Assembly: GCA_963704535.1 (NCBI GenBank)
Contig: OY969916.1
Location: forward strand, 1,054,001 to 1,118,000
Reading direction: 5' to 3'
Length of the DNA stretch: 64,000 nt
DNA from: G963704535 sp963704535
GTDB lineage: Bacteria; Chloroflexota; Chloroflexia; Chloroflexales; Roseiflexaceae
How positions within the stretch are numbered: the stretch's first letter is position 1; the number at the start of each line of letters is the position of its first letter. Made by a program: the position numbers and the translations under genes. Positions 1 through 8,665 of this stretch are shown here, in pieces. The notes beneath the pieces are model-generated. The model ran no database searches. It saw only the letters and a list, made by a program, of their open reading frames with translations, and was not told the origin of the DNA.

Positions 1-1893
1 CGAGGTCAGCGCCTCGGCGAGGGCGTCGCTGGCGCGCGCCGGGTTGAGGCCGGCGATGTACATGCCGCGCAGGCGCCCCTCCACGGCTGCGCCCCACATC
101 TCGCGGGCGCTCAGGCCGCGCTGGGGCAGTGCGGCGCCGCCGGGTCCGGCGTCCGGCCGGATGCCCATGTCGAGCGCGCCGCGGCTATTGCCGGCCGGCA
201 GCAGCGCGATCAGGCCATTGTTGGGCCGGCCGACCTTGCCGGTGATCAGCGCCAGGTTCGCCAGCGCCTGGGTCAGCGCCTGGCCGGCGCTCAGGGCCGC
301 GCGCCCATAAACGATGATCCCATTCTCGGCCGTGGCAAAGGCCCGCGCCGCCGCGCGAATGCTGTCCTCCGCGACACCGGCCACCTCGGCGAGCTGCGCG
401 ATCGGCAGTCGCCCCAGCCCGCGCCGCAGGTCCTCGACGCCACGCAGCCGTGGGGTGATGAAGTCATCCTTCTGAAGATTCTCCTCGAAGATCGCGCTCA
501 TCAGCGCCGCCACCAGGTGCGCCTCGGCGCCGGGGCGCGTTCGCAGGCCGCGCGTCGCGAAGCGCTCCAACTTGGTCGGGTGCGCCTGCACCACCGTCAG
601 GTCGCCGCCCCGATCGACGATGCCGCGTAGCCGCAGCATGTACAGCGGGGCCTCCTCTTCGGGGTCGGCGCCGACTACCAGGACCGCCGTGCCCTTGCCG
701 AGCGTCATCAGGTTGGTGCCGGCGCCCACGCCCAGTGCCGGCACCAAGTCATCGAGCGGCGGCTCGCCGGCGGCGCCGGTCCGGTGATCCAGGTTGTTCG
801 AGCCCAGCACCTCGCGGAACAGCTTCTGGAACAGGTACAGATCCTCGTTCGCCAGCTTCGGGCCAGCCAGGCCGCCCAGCGCCTCCGCACCCACCGACGT
901 GCGGATCTGGGCCAGCTTCTCGGCCACGAAGCGCAGCGCCTCATCCCAAGTGACCTGGGCCCACTGGTTGTTGCGGCGGATCATCGGGGTCTTCAGGCGC
1001 TCCCCGCTCTCGAAGTAGCGCATCCCGAAGCGGCCCTTGTCGCAGATCCAGATCTCGTTGACGAAATCGTTCTCGCGCGGCATCACCCGCATCAGTTTGT
1101 TGTAGCGCATGTCGAGCGAGATATCGCAGCCGACCGGGCAGTGCGGGCAGATGCTGGGCTTCGAACTCAGCTCCCACACGCGGGCCTTGAAGCGGAAATC
1201 GGAGGTCGTGAGTGCGCCGACCGGGCAGATATCGGTGGTATTGCCGGAGAACTTCGAGTCGAACGGCGGGTCGCTCTTGGAGATAATCTCCCAGAGCGGC
1301 CACGGTTGTCGAAACCCAGCACCGGGTCGCCGGCGATCTCGTCCTGGAAGCGCACGCAGCGGGCGCACAGGATGCAGCGCTCGCGGTCGAGGTAGATCAG
1401 GTCGCCGAGCGGGATCGGCTTCTCAAAGTGGACCTTATCGGCGTAGTCAAAGCGCGACTTACCCGGCCCCCACTCCATCGTCAGGTTCTGCAGCGGGCAC
1501 TCGCCGCCCTTGTCGCACACCGGGCAGTCGAGCGGGTGCGAGGTCAGCAGGAACTCCAGCGCGCCACTTTGGGCGAACTTCACCCGGTCGGTGTCGGTCT
1601 TGACGACCATGCCATGCGCTGACCGGGGTCATGCAACCGGCCTGGAGCTTATTGGCCATCAGCGCCAGCACCGGCTGGCCGTCGGGGCCCAGCACCGGCT
1701 GGCGAGTGGCCGGGTCGATCCTGGGTGTCCAGATCTCGACCATGCACATCCGGCACATGCCGACCGGCTTCATCTTCGGGTGGTAGCAGAACACCGGGAC
1801 CGAGACGGCGCCGGCGCGGGCCGCATCCACGACATTAGTGCCGGCCGGAACTGTCACCGTTCGGCCATCGACTATCAGGGTGACATCGGGCAT
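1..1893 (-). CDS. nuoG: NADH-quinone oxidoreductase subunit G (5' part of gene, two frame breaks, runs off window)
   Basis: Complex I electron-input subunit carrying iron-sulfur clusters, on the cytoplasmic arm. The reading starts at 1893 (MPDVTLIVDGRTVTVPAG) with the 2Fe-2S ferredoxin cysteines (FCYHPKMKPVGMCRMCMVE). It continues through CPVCDKGGECPLQN and CILCARCVRF and on into the molybdopterin-oxidoreductase-like body (PSICPHCPVGCDISLDM, then ICDKGRFGMRYF) to the window edge, so the C-terminus is missing. The frame breaks twice: near 1618, where one extra base splits VSxGMVVKTDTDRV, and near 1297, just after LGFDNRGR. Conserved protein resumes immediately after each break, so a base-call error is more likely than a true pseudogene. 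It is downstream of nuoF and a Uma2 gene on the same strand, 35 nt after the latter. Confidence 0.93.
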
Positions 1894-1928
1894 ACATTAT
1901 CTCTCTTGCCTGACGAAGGATGCCAGAG

Positions 1929-2513
1929 TTACAGCTCGAAGACGCGATCGATCGGGCAGGCGAAACCTGGCAGCACGGGTGACGTTAACTCATCGCCAGA
2001 CACCAGCGTCTGAACCAACCGCAGCTCATCCTGCTCCCGCCGGTAGACTTCGACAGTCGCCGCCCGCCAGTCGGCGATCCAGTACTCCAGGACGCCGTGC
2101 CGCGAGTAAAGGGCCAGCTTCTTCTCCCGGTCGCGCTCCTCGTTGGCCTTGCCGGGGGACAGGACTTCGATGACCAGTTCGGGCGACTCGTGCAGCTTAC
2201 CGTCACGGGCAATGATCGAAGCCACACGATCTCGCCGCACCCAGACAAGATCAGGCGCGACAGCCTCGTCCGGACCATAAATGATCCCCGGTGCGATAAA
2301 CACGCGTCCCGATTGAGTACTCCGACTCCAGTTACCTAACGCATTCGAGATATTTTCACAGGTCGCCTGGTGTCGCGCGTGCGGCTGTGTCGTCACATAC
2401 AGCTCCCCGTCGATGATCTCGTAGCGCTCACCCTCGACGCGCGGCATCTGCTCCACGAGATCTACAGTCCAATGCGATAGGATTGTCGTCTGAGAGAGCG
2501 TTGTCATAACCAC
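1929..2513 (-). CDS. Uma2-family (DUF820) putative restriction-endonuclease-fold protein
   Basis: A 194-residue protein of the Uma2 family, which has a PD-(D/E)XK nuclease-like fold, is greatly expanded in cyanobacteria and Chloroflexota, and has no established role. Visible signatures are YEIIDGELYV near the N-terminus, APDLVWVRRD, then ELVIEVLSPGKANEERDREKK with the expected acidic and lysine residues, and GVLEYWIAD, the usual GVxEYWxxD motif. Its length is normal for the family. It lies between nuoF (31 nt upstream) and nuoG (35 nt downstream) on the same strand, so it would be co-transcribed with complex I genes, an unusual position. The start could be Met1 or Met3. Confidence 0.85.
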   Translation of the reverse strand: MVMTTLSQTTILSHWTVDLVEQMPRVEGERYEIIDGELYVTTQPHARHQATCENISNALGNWSRSTQSGRVFIAPGIIYGPDEAVAPDLVWVRRDRVASIIARDGKLHESPELVIEVLSPGKANEERDREKKLALYSRHGVLEYWIADWRAATVEVYRREQDELRLVQTLVSGDELTSPVLPGFACPIDRVFEL

Positions 2514-2544
2514 CTCATGGGTTGCTCCAGCCCGCCGTTTTGAG

Positions 2545-3841
2545 CTAGTGCATCTTTACTAGAGGAATCGTGTGCGCGCTCCCATTCGCCTTGACCAGCG
2601 CCTCGAACTCCTGCGGGAACAACTTGAGCGCGCTCTTGATCGGCATCACTGCGCTCTCGCCCAGCAGGCAGAAGCAGTTGCCGGCCATCTGGTTGTAGAT
2701 GTCGTGCAGCATGGGGATCACCTGGGGGTCGCCATGGCCGTCGAGCAGGTGGTGCAGTTCGCGCACCAGCCAGTGCGTGCCCTCCCGGCACGGCGTACAT
2801 TTACCGCACGAACTCGTGCTTGAAGAACTCATCCATCTTATAGGCCGTCTCGACGGCGCTGGTCGTCTCGTCGAGGACGATGATCCCGGCGGTGCCCAAC
2901 ATCGATCCGGCCGCCGCGACCGACTCGTAATCGAGCGCCATATCGAGGTGCTCGGCGGTGAGCCAGGGCGCCGAGGCGCCGCCGGGGACGATAATCTTGG
3001 GGTTGCGGTCGCCGCGCATGCCGCCGCCATACTCCGGCGCGTAGATCAGCTCGCGCAGCGGCGTGCCCATCGGCACCTCGTAGTTACCGGGCCGGTTCAC
3101 GTGGCCGCACAGCGAGCAGACCTTGGTGCCGGGGCTCTTCTCGGTGCCGAAGGTGCGATACCAGGCCACGCCCTTCTGGATGATCTGCGGCACATTGATC
3201 AGCGTCTCGACATTATTGATGATCGTCGGCTTGCCATACAGCCCAGCGACGGCCGGGAAGGGCGGCTTGAGGCGCGGCTGGCCGATCTTGCCTTCCAGCA
3301 ACTCCATCAGCGCCGTCTCTTCGCCGCAGATATACGCGCCGGCGCCACGATGAACGACAATGTCGAGGTCGTAGCCTTTGCCGAAGATATTCTTGCCCAG
3401 GAACCCGCGCTGGTAGGCCGACGCGATCGCCCGATCGAGGACGCGGGCGCCGTAGGCGAACTCGCCGCGAATATAGATGTAGGCGGCATTGCACTCGATC
3501 GCATAGGCCGAGATCGCGATCCCCTCGATCAGCTGGTTCGGGTTGCGGTCGATCATCTGGTGGTTGTTGAAAGTCCCCGGCTCACTCTCGTCGGCGTTAC
3601 AGAGTAGGTAGCGCGGGTAGACGCCCTTGGGCAGGAAGCTCCACTTCAACCCGGTCGGGAAACCGGCACCGCCGCGACCGCGCAGCCCCGAGTCCTTGAC
3701 AATCTGGGCGACATCGGCCGGGCTCTTCTCCAACGCCGCGCGCAACGCCTCATAACCGCCGTGCTTGAGATATACCTCAAAGTCGGCGATATTCTCGATA
3801 TCGAGATCGCGCAGCACAATATGTTCGTTCAACGGGGGCAT
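2545..3841 (-). CDS. nuoF: NADH-quinone oxidoreductase subunit F (one frame break)
   Basis: NADH-binding, FMN- and 4Fe-4S-carrying subunit of complex I. Seen in order: GLRGRGGAGFPTGLKW (FMN/NADH-binding glycine-rich loop), NADESEPGTF, GAGAYICGEETAL, NNVETL, and the cluster ligands CGKCTPCREGT with a later cysteine in AGNCFCLLG. The reconstructed length of about 432 residues is normal for the family. One extra base at 2821-2822 (AA on the plus strand) converts HESCGKC into a premature stop; removing it restores the motif exactly. It is first in the transcript, with a good sigma70-like promoter upstream. No nuoE lies upstream, so the E subunit must be encoded elsewhere. Confidence 0.93.
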
Positions 3842-3919
3842 GTGACCACGTGCTCCGTTTCCATGCCTGGCGGCAGGTGATCAAAGAATTGATGCGGAAT
3901 GTGTGAGTAAACGCAGGCT

Positions 3920-3948
3920 AATGTACCATCACTCCGTCTTCGTGTCAA
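3920..3948 (-). promoter_or_regulatory. Promoter of nuoF operon
   Basis: Read on the minus strand: a perfect -35 TTGACA (3943-3948), a 17-nt spacer, then TACATT (3920-3925) as -10, about 80 nt before the nuoF ATG. Spacing and hexamers match the housekeeping-sigma consensus. Confidence 0.7.
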
Positions 3949-4015
3949 ATGGCACAATTAAACCGAGGGCCGCATCACAAGGCCATATTAGCTCCATCCT
4001 TTGAAAGCTTTCTGC

Positions 4016-4042
4016 TTGACAAAGTGCGAATATTAGTATAGT
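4016..4042 (+). promoter_or_regulatory. Promoter of iron-uptake operon
   Basis: TTGACA at 4016-4021 and TATAGT at 4037-4042 with a short 15-nt spacer, about 50 nt before the EfeO-like ATG and divergent from the nuoF promoter. The -10 lies inside the DtxR-like box at 4033-4051. Confidence 0.6.
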
Positions 4043-4051
4043 CTAACGACG
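4033..4051 (+). promoter_or_regulatory. Candidate DtxR/IdeR-type iron box
   Basis: The 19-mer TTAGTATAGTCTAACGACG matches the known DtxR/IdeR consensus TTAGGTTAGSCTAACCTAA at 12 of 18 defined positions, including TTAG, TAG and CTAAC; the right end is poor. It overlaps the -10 of the iron-uptake operon, which is where an iron-bound repressor would act. The match is seen in the sequence; the regulatory role is inferred. Confidence 0.4.
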
Positions 4052-4093
4052 GTTCGTTACCTGTACAAAGCAACACCTGGAGGAGAACAATCG

Positions 4094-5242
4094 ATGATGC
4101 CCCGACGCCACCTGAACTGGCTGCTGGCCGGCGCACTCCTAGCAATCCTCATGCTGGGCGCCTGCGGCCAGCCGCAAGCTGCGGCGCCCGCCGCAACATC
4201 GGCACCCGCCGCCCCAACTCCCGCTCCAGCACAACCTGAGCCCACCGCCGCCGAGCCGGCCAAGACCGACCTGAACGGTATCAAGAGCTACCTGCTCGAC
4301 AAAGCCACCGCGCTCAAAGGCCACACCACAACGCTGAAGGCCGCCGGTGATCGGTACTACGACCTAGCCAAAGGCGCCGGGTTCGATTACACCGCGCTGT
4401 TGAGCAGCCAGCACGATGAGGTCGCCAAGACGCTGCAAGAGGCCAAAGATGCCTGGAAGGCCGCCAGCCCCGGCTACGAGCAGATCGAAGGCATTGTCGC
4501 CGGCGTGCCCTCGCTGGCCGAGTACGACGTCATCCTCGACGCCGGCGGGAGCGCCGCCGATGACCCCGAAAACGCCGTGCCGTTCGACCTGACCCTGCCC
4601 GACGGCCGCGTGCTTGAGAAGCCCGGCAACCTGTTCGGCCTGGCCGAAGGCACCCTCTGGGGCACGCGCAAAGAGTTCGTCGCCGCCAATGTCGAGCCGG
4701 ACCTGAACGGCAATGGCACGATCGAGTTCGGCGAGGCCCTGCCCGACGCCAACATGCTCAAGGGCACCTCCGACGAACTCGACCGCTACACCGGCGAGCT
4801 TCTGACGGCGGCCCAGGGCTGGCAACCGACCGAGTCCGACGCCTTCACCGCGCTGGTAGTCATGATCCCGACGATGAGCGAGTACTTCGAGTCGTGGAAG
4901 CAGTCGCGCTTTGTCGCCGGCGACACCTCGACGCAGGCCGACTTCGTGGCGATCTCGCGCCTGGCCGACATCCAGGACATCCTCTCCGGGCTCCAGGTGG
5001 TCTATGGCCAGGTCAGCCCGATGGTCGCCACGGTCGACCCGACCCAGGACAAGCAGACCGCCGAGGGGCTTGACGCGCTCAAGCTGTTCGTCGCCGATGT
5101 CTACACCCAGGAGCAGGGTGGCAAACGCTTCTCGGCCGAAGAAGCCGACTTGCTCGGCGCCGAGGCCCAGAACCGAGCCACCGCGCTCGCCGGCCAGATC
5201 TCGCAGGTCGCCGCCCAGCTCAACGTGCCGATCCAGAATTAG
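4094..5242 (+). CDS. EfeO/imelysin-like iron-uptake lipoprotein with EF-hand-like loop
   Basis: A 382-residue lipoprotein. It has a signal peptide with lipobox LMLGAC (lipidated Cys about residue 24), then an Ala/Pro linker, then an alpha-helical imelysin/EfeO-like domain (GYEQIEGIVAGVPSLAEYD is the most recognisable stretch). It probably presents iron to the adjacent FTR1 permease at the outer face of the membrane. Residues 203-214 (DLNGNGTIEFGE) fit a canonical EF-hand calcium loop (D-x-N-x-N-G-x-I-x-x-x-E), which is not typical of the family. The start is set by GGAGGAG at 4079-4085. It is first gene of the operon; an inverted heptamer repeat separates it from the permease. The family assignment rests on fold-level resemblance and neighbours. 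Confidence 0.7.
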   Translation: MMPRRHLNWLLAGALLAILMLGACGQPQAAAPAATSAPAAPTPAPAQPEPTAAEPAKTDLNGIKSYLLDKATALKGHTTTLKAAGDRYYDLAKGAGFDYTALLSSQHDEVAKTLQEAKDAWKAASPGYEQIEGIVAGVPSLAEYDVILDAGGSAADDPENAVPFDLTLPDGRVLEKPGNLFGLAEGTLWGTRKEFVAANVEPDLNGNGTIEFGEALPDANMLKGTSDELDRYTGELLTAAQGWQPTESDAFTALVVMIPTMSEYFESWKQSRFVAGDTSTQADFVAISRLADIQDILSGLQVVYGQVSPMVATVDPTQDKQTAEGLDALKLFVADVYTQEQGGKRFSAEEADLLGAEAQNRATALAGQISQVAAQLNVPIQN

Positions 5243-5245
5243 CCG

Positions 5246-5330
5246 ATAGAACAAAGAACAGAGAACAGAGAACAAATATCAGCTATCACATTGCTTTGTT
5301 CTTTATTCTTTGTTCTTTGTTCTCTTGAGC
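5246..5330. repeat. Inverted pair of heptamer arrays (GAACAAA/TTTGTTC)
   Basis: The left arm (5248-5277) is several near-copies of GAACAAA/GAACAGA; the right arm (5293-5328) is the reverse complement TTTGTTC with variants. Together they can form a long hairpin between the EfeO-like gene and the permease, and could attenuate transcription into the permease. Confidence 0.85.
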
Positions 5331-5342
5331 GAAAGCAGCTAT

Positions 5343-7684
5343 ATGTCGCGCTATTTAAGAATCGCCGGGATCATCCTGCTCACGCTGATCATGCTCACGC
5401 CGGCACACGCGCTGGCCGCGCCGCCCGCGCCCGCGCGGGACGCCGAGGACGTGCGGGCCGCCCTCTTGCAGGCGCAGCTCCGGCTGACGAGCGATCCGCA
5501 GACGGCCCGTAGCGCGCTTGACGCCGCCAGTGCGGCCTACCAGCACACGCTCGCCGCCGCGCTCGAAGCCGCGCCCGAGGCCGCCCAGCGGGCCGAGGCC
5601 GGTTTCGCCGCCGCCGACCTGGCGATCAGCGCCGGCGACGCCCCAGCGCTGGCCGCCGCGCGGGCGCAAGTGTGGACCGCGCTGCTGGCCGGCGGCTACG
5701 CGCTGGTCGAGCAGGCGCTGCTGGCCGGCGATGGGCCTACCGCCCAATCCTGGCTGGCGCTACGCGAGTTCCGCCACGCCACCCGCTTCTCGCGCCCGAA
5801 CGCCGACGCGACCCTGGCCGTCGCCGGGGTCGCCGGCGGCGGAATAGCCGCCTCGGACGCACTGCTCTCGGTGCGCGCCGACCTGCTGGACACCTACCAG
5901 GCGCGCCTGACCGAGGCGCTGCACGACCTCTCCGGCGCCGACGCGCAGGGGTTCGCGGCACGCCGCGCCGAGGCGGCAGCGCTGGCCGAGGGCTACTTCG
6001 CGATCCTGGCACCGGCCTACCGCGATCAGCGCGATGCCCAGGCGCTGACCACCGCGCAGCAGGCGTTCGCCGCCCTGCGCGAGGCCGCCCGCGCCGGCGC
6101 CGGCCTGCCCGGCGCGCTGGCCCAGGTCGAGACGGCGTTGCGCGGCTTCCGGGCCGCACCGCTCAGCCCGGATGAGCAGGCGCGCCGGGCCGGGCAGCTC
6201 CTGCGCTTCCTGGCCCTCGTCCCGGTCGAATATGGGCGGGGCGTCTACAACGGCACGGTGACGCGCGATCTCGAGATCCGCGAGGCGATCACCTTCCGCG
6301 ACGGCGCGGCGGCGGCCTTCGCCGACCTCCAATCCCTGCTGGAAGCCCGCGACCACGCCCGGACCGAGCAGGTCGCCCAGCTCTTCCGCACGCTGGAGCA
6401 GCAGTTGACCGCCGCCGGCGCCCAGACCGACGTGCCCGATCCATCCGCGATCCAGGCCAGCGCCGACCAGATCACGACGCTGCTGGGCCAGATCATGCCG
6501 CCGGAGTGGCAGCAACACGACAGCGACGGCGACTTCGACGTGATCAGCTCGATGCTCGACCAGATGGAGGCGGCGGCGGCGGCGGGCCAGTATGACCTGG
6601 CCGAGTCGGCCCGGCTGGAAGCCTACGCGGTGCTGGAGAGCGGCCCGGAGGCCCGGCTGATCGTGTTCGCACCCCAGTTCAAGGTGCCGATCGAGGACCT
6701 GTTCTGGTACGGCCAGGGCGAGCAGAAAGGGCTGGCCCGCCTGATCGACGCCAGCGCGCCGATCAGCACGATCAAAGCCAGCCGCCGCGCGCTCGATGTC
6801 GAGCTGGCCGCCGCCCAGCGGGCCTTGAGCGGCAACACCGCGCCGGTGGCGGTCGCCACCAACGCCGCGATCATCGTCTTCCGCGAGGGGCTGGAGGCGG
6901 TGCTGATCCTGGCGTCGCTGATGGGCAGCCTCAAGCTCGGCGAGCAGCGCCGGTTCCGCCGGCCGCTGTGGTGGGGCGCCGTCGCGGCGTTCGGCGCCAC
7001 GGTGCTGACGTGGATCCTGGCGCGCGGCCTGCTGACCGCGCTGGCCCGCTACGGCGAGCGCCTGGAGGCGATCGTCTCGCTGATCGCCATCGGCGTGCTG
7101 CTGCTGATCACCAACTGGTTCTTCCACAAAGTCTACTGGACCGGCTGGATGGCCAATTTCCATACCCGCAAGCGGCGCATCATCGGCGGCGAGGTCGGGC
7201 CAGTGGGTCGGGCTGGTCATGCTCGGCTTCACCAGCATCTATCGCGAGGGCTTCGAGACGGTGCTGTTCCTGCAGGCGCTGGTGCTGGAGGCCGGCCCGC
7301 ACGGTGGTGCTGGGCGGCGTGGCGCTGGGTCTGCTGGGCACCGTCCTGGTCGGGTTGGTGGTGTTCGCGCTGCAAGCCCGGCTGCCGTACAAGAAGATGC
7401 TGATCGTCACCGGCGTGATGATCGGCGGCGTGCTGCTGGTGATGGTCGGCAACACCGTCCATGTGCTGCAAGTGGTCGGCTGGATGCCCATCCACCCGAT
7501 TCGCTCGCTCACGCTGCCCTACTGGACCGGCCTGTGGTTTGGCCTGTTCGCGACCTGGGAGGGCATCCTCCTGCAAGTCGCCGCCGGGGTATTTGTGATC
7601 GGCAGCTACGTCCTAGCCGAGCGGCTGCAACACCGCAGCGAACGGTCGCGACAGTCGCAGCCAACTCTAAGCAAGGTATCTTAG
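5343..7684 (+). CDS. efeU: FTR1-family iron permease with N-terminal periplasmic domain (two frame breaks)
   Basis: High-affinity iron permease of about 780 residues. Starting at ATG 5343 there is a signal peptide (MSRYLRIAGIILL...ALAAP), about 480 residues of Ala-rich helical extracytoplasmic domain, then the FTR1 membrane domain of about seven helices. Both iron-coordinating REGxE motifs are present: FREGLEAVL near residue 515 and YREGFETVL near 635. One extra base at 7197-7199 (in the GGG of GTCGGGCC) and one near 7300 (GGCCCGCACG) break the frame; removing both gives continuous transmembrane sequence to 7684. An upstream ATG at 5310 would add sequence derived from the heptamer repeat and is unlikely. 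The operon context is an EfeO-like lipoprotein before it and a paralogous periplasmic-domain protein after it. Confidence 0.88.
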
Positions 7685-7685
7685 A

Positions 7686-7734
7686 GGCTGCCTGAGGGGG
7701 GAGTTTGAGGGGTTTGCCCCTCAAGACCCTTTAA
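7686..7734 (-). repeat. GAGGGG-palindrome repeat, copy 1
   Basis: Hairpin built on GAGGGG...CCCCTC, in reverse orientation relative to most copies; on the minus strand it continues into CAGGCAGCCTCTAA, like the copy at 58484-58544. It lies in the gap between the permease and the next gene. Confidence 0.75.
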
Positions 7735-7740
7735 TTGAAC

Positions 7741-8568
7741 ATGAGCACAACCCAGAAACGCATCCTACTCCTGATTGTCCTGCTGAACCTGCTCCTGCTG
7801 GCTGCCGCGATCGGGCGCAACACCTCGCGCGGCGATGGGCCGGCGCTGATCGCGCAGCGGATCGAGCAACAGTTGTTCACGGCGCAGCAAGCGCTGGCGC
7901 GCGACCCGGCCGCAGCGCGCTCCGGCGTCGAGGCCGCCACCGCGCGCCACCGCGCCGATCTGGCGCCGCTGCTGCCGCCAAGCGCCGCGCTAGCCGCACA
8001 GGCGGCGCTCCAGGCCCTGGCCGACGCACAGGCGGCTGCCGCAGCCGGCGCCCCGGTGGCGCTGGCCCAAGCGCGGGCCGACTACAAGACGGCGCTGCTG
8101 TGGGGCGGCTACCTCGCAACATTGTCGTCGATCCGGGTCGGCGACGGAGCGAGTGCGGCGGTCTGGATCAAGCTGCGCGACTTCAAACCCAGCGCGCCGC
8201 TCGACCCGGCGTCGTCGGGCGCGACGCTGGCGCTCCAGGAGCTTGCCGCCGGCCGCCTGAACGCCGAGGGCGCCGGCGCGACCGTGCGCGCCGAACTGGA
8301 CGAGACCTACCGCGCGCTCATGGAGGATGCGCTCTGGGAGACCGCCGTAGCGGCCAATCGCCAGTTCGGCATGCGGGCGGCCGAGGAGGCGGCGCTGGCA
8401 GTCGGCTACTTCCGCATTATACGCAGCACCTTCGCCGAGCAAGCCGGCACCCAGCGCGCCGCCGCCGCCGACCAGGCCCTGGCCGCGCTGCACGCCGCCG
8501 CCGCCGCCGCCGACTGGCCGGCGGTCCAGCGTGAGCACACCGCGCTGCGCCAGCTTTTTGGGCCATAA
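7741..8568 (+). CDS. Secreted/anchored paralog of the FTR1 periplasmic domain
   Basis: A 275-residue protein with an N-terminal signal anchor (MSTTQKRILLLIVLLNLLLL), followed by an Ala-rich all-helical domain. It aligns along its length with the N-terminal extracytoplasmic domain of the permease just upstream. Shared features include GGYxxxxxxxxxGDGxxAxxWxxLRxF, a later RAxLxxTYxAxxxxAL, and AEEAALAVGYFxI versus AEAAALAEGYFAI. It has no membrane permease part and no REGxE motif. It probably arose by partial duplication and acts beside the permease, for instance as an iron-binding or assembly partner; that role is inferred. The start could be ATG 7741 or TTG 7735; no strong ribosome-binding site decides it. 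Confidence 0.72.
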   Translation: MSTTQKRILLLIVLLNLLLLAAAIGRNTSRGDGPALIAQRIEQQLFTAQQALARDPAAARSGVEAATARHRADLAPLLPPSAALAAQAALQALADAQAAAAAGAPVALAQARADYKTALLWGGYLATLSSIRVGDGASAAVWIKLRDFKPSAPLDPASSGATLALQELAAGRLNAEGAGATVRAELDETYRALMEDALWETAVAANRQFGMRAAEEAALAVGYFRIIRSTFAEQAGTQRAAAADQALAALHAAAAAADWPAVQREHTALRQLFGP

Positions 8569-8572
8569 TAGT

Positions 8573-8664
8573 GCTTTTTCTCCCTTTTTGTCGTGGATTT
8601 TTGCCCGGCCAGGCAAAAATCCACGACAAAAAGATGGGTCAAGTACCTTGCTGCCGCAGACAAG
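8573..8664. repeat. GCCCGG-core palindrome repeat, copy 1
   Basis: A perfect 21-bp stem (8585-8605 against 8612-8632) around loop CGGCCA, preceded by T-runs on both strands and followed by AAGTACCTTGCTGCCGCAG. It sits between convergent genes, so it can serve as a bidirectional terminator. A second copy is at 57361-57455 with compensatory stem changes. Confidence 0.85.
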
Positions 8665-8665
8665 A

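Noticed and set aside
5760..7238. A long minus-strand open frame (about 490 codons) over the FTR1 gene
   Set aside because: It is an antisense shadow of high-GC coding DNA; its product is low-complexity and the plus-strand frame has clear FTR1 motifs.
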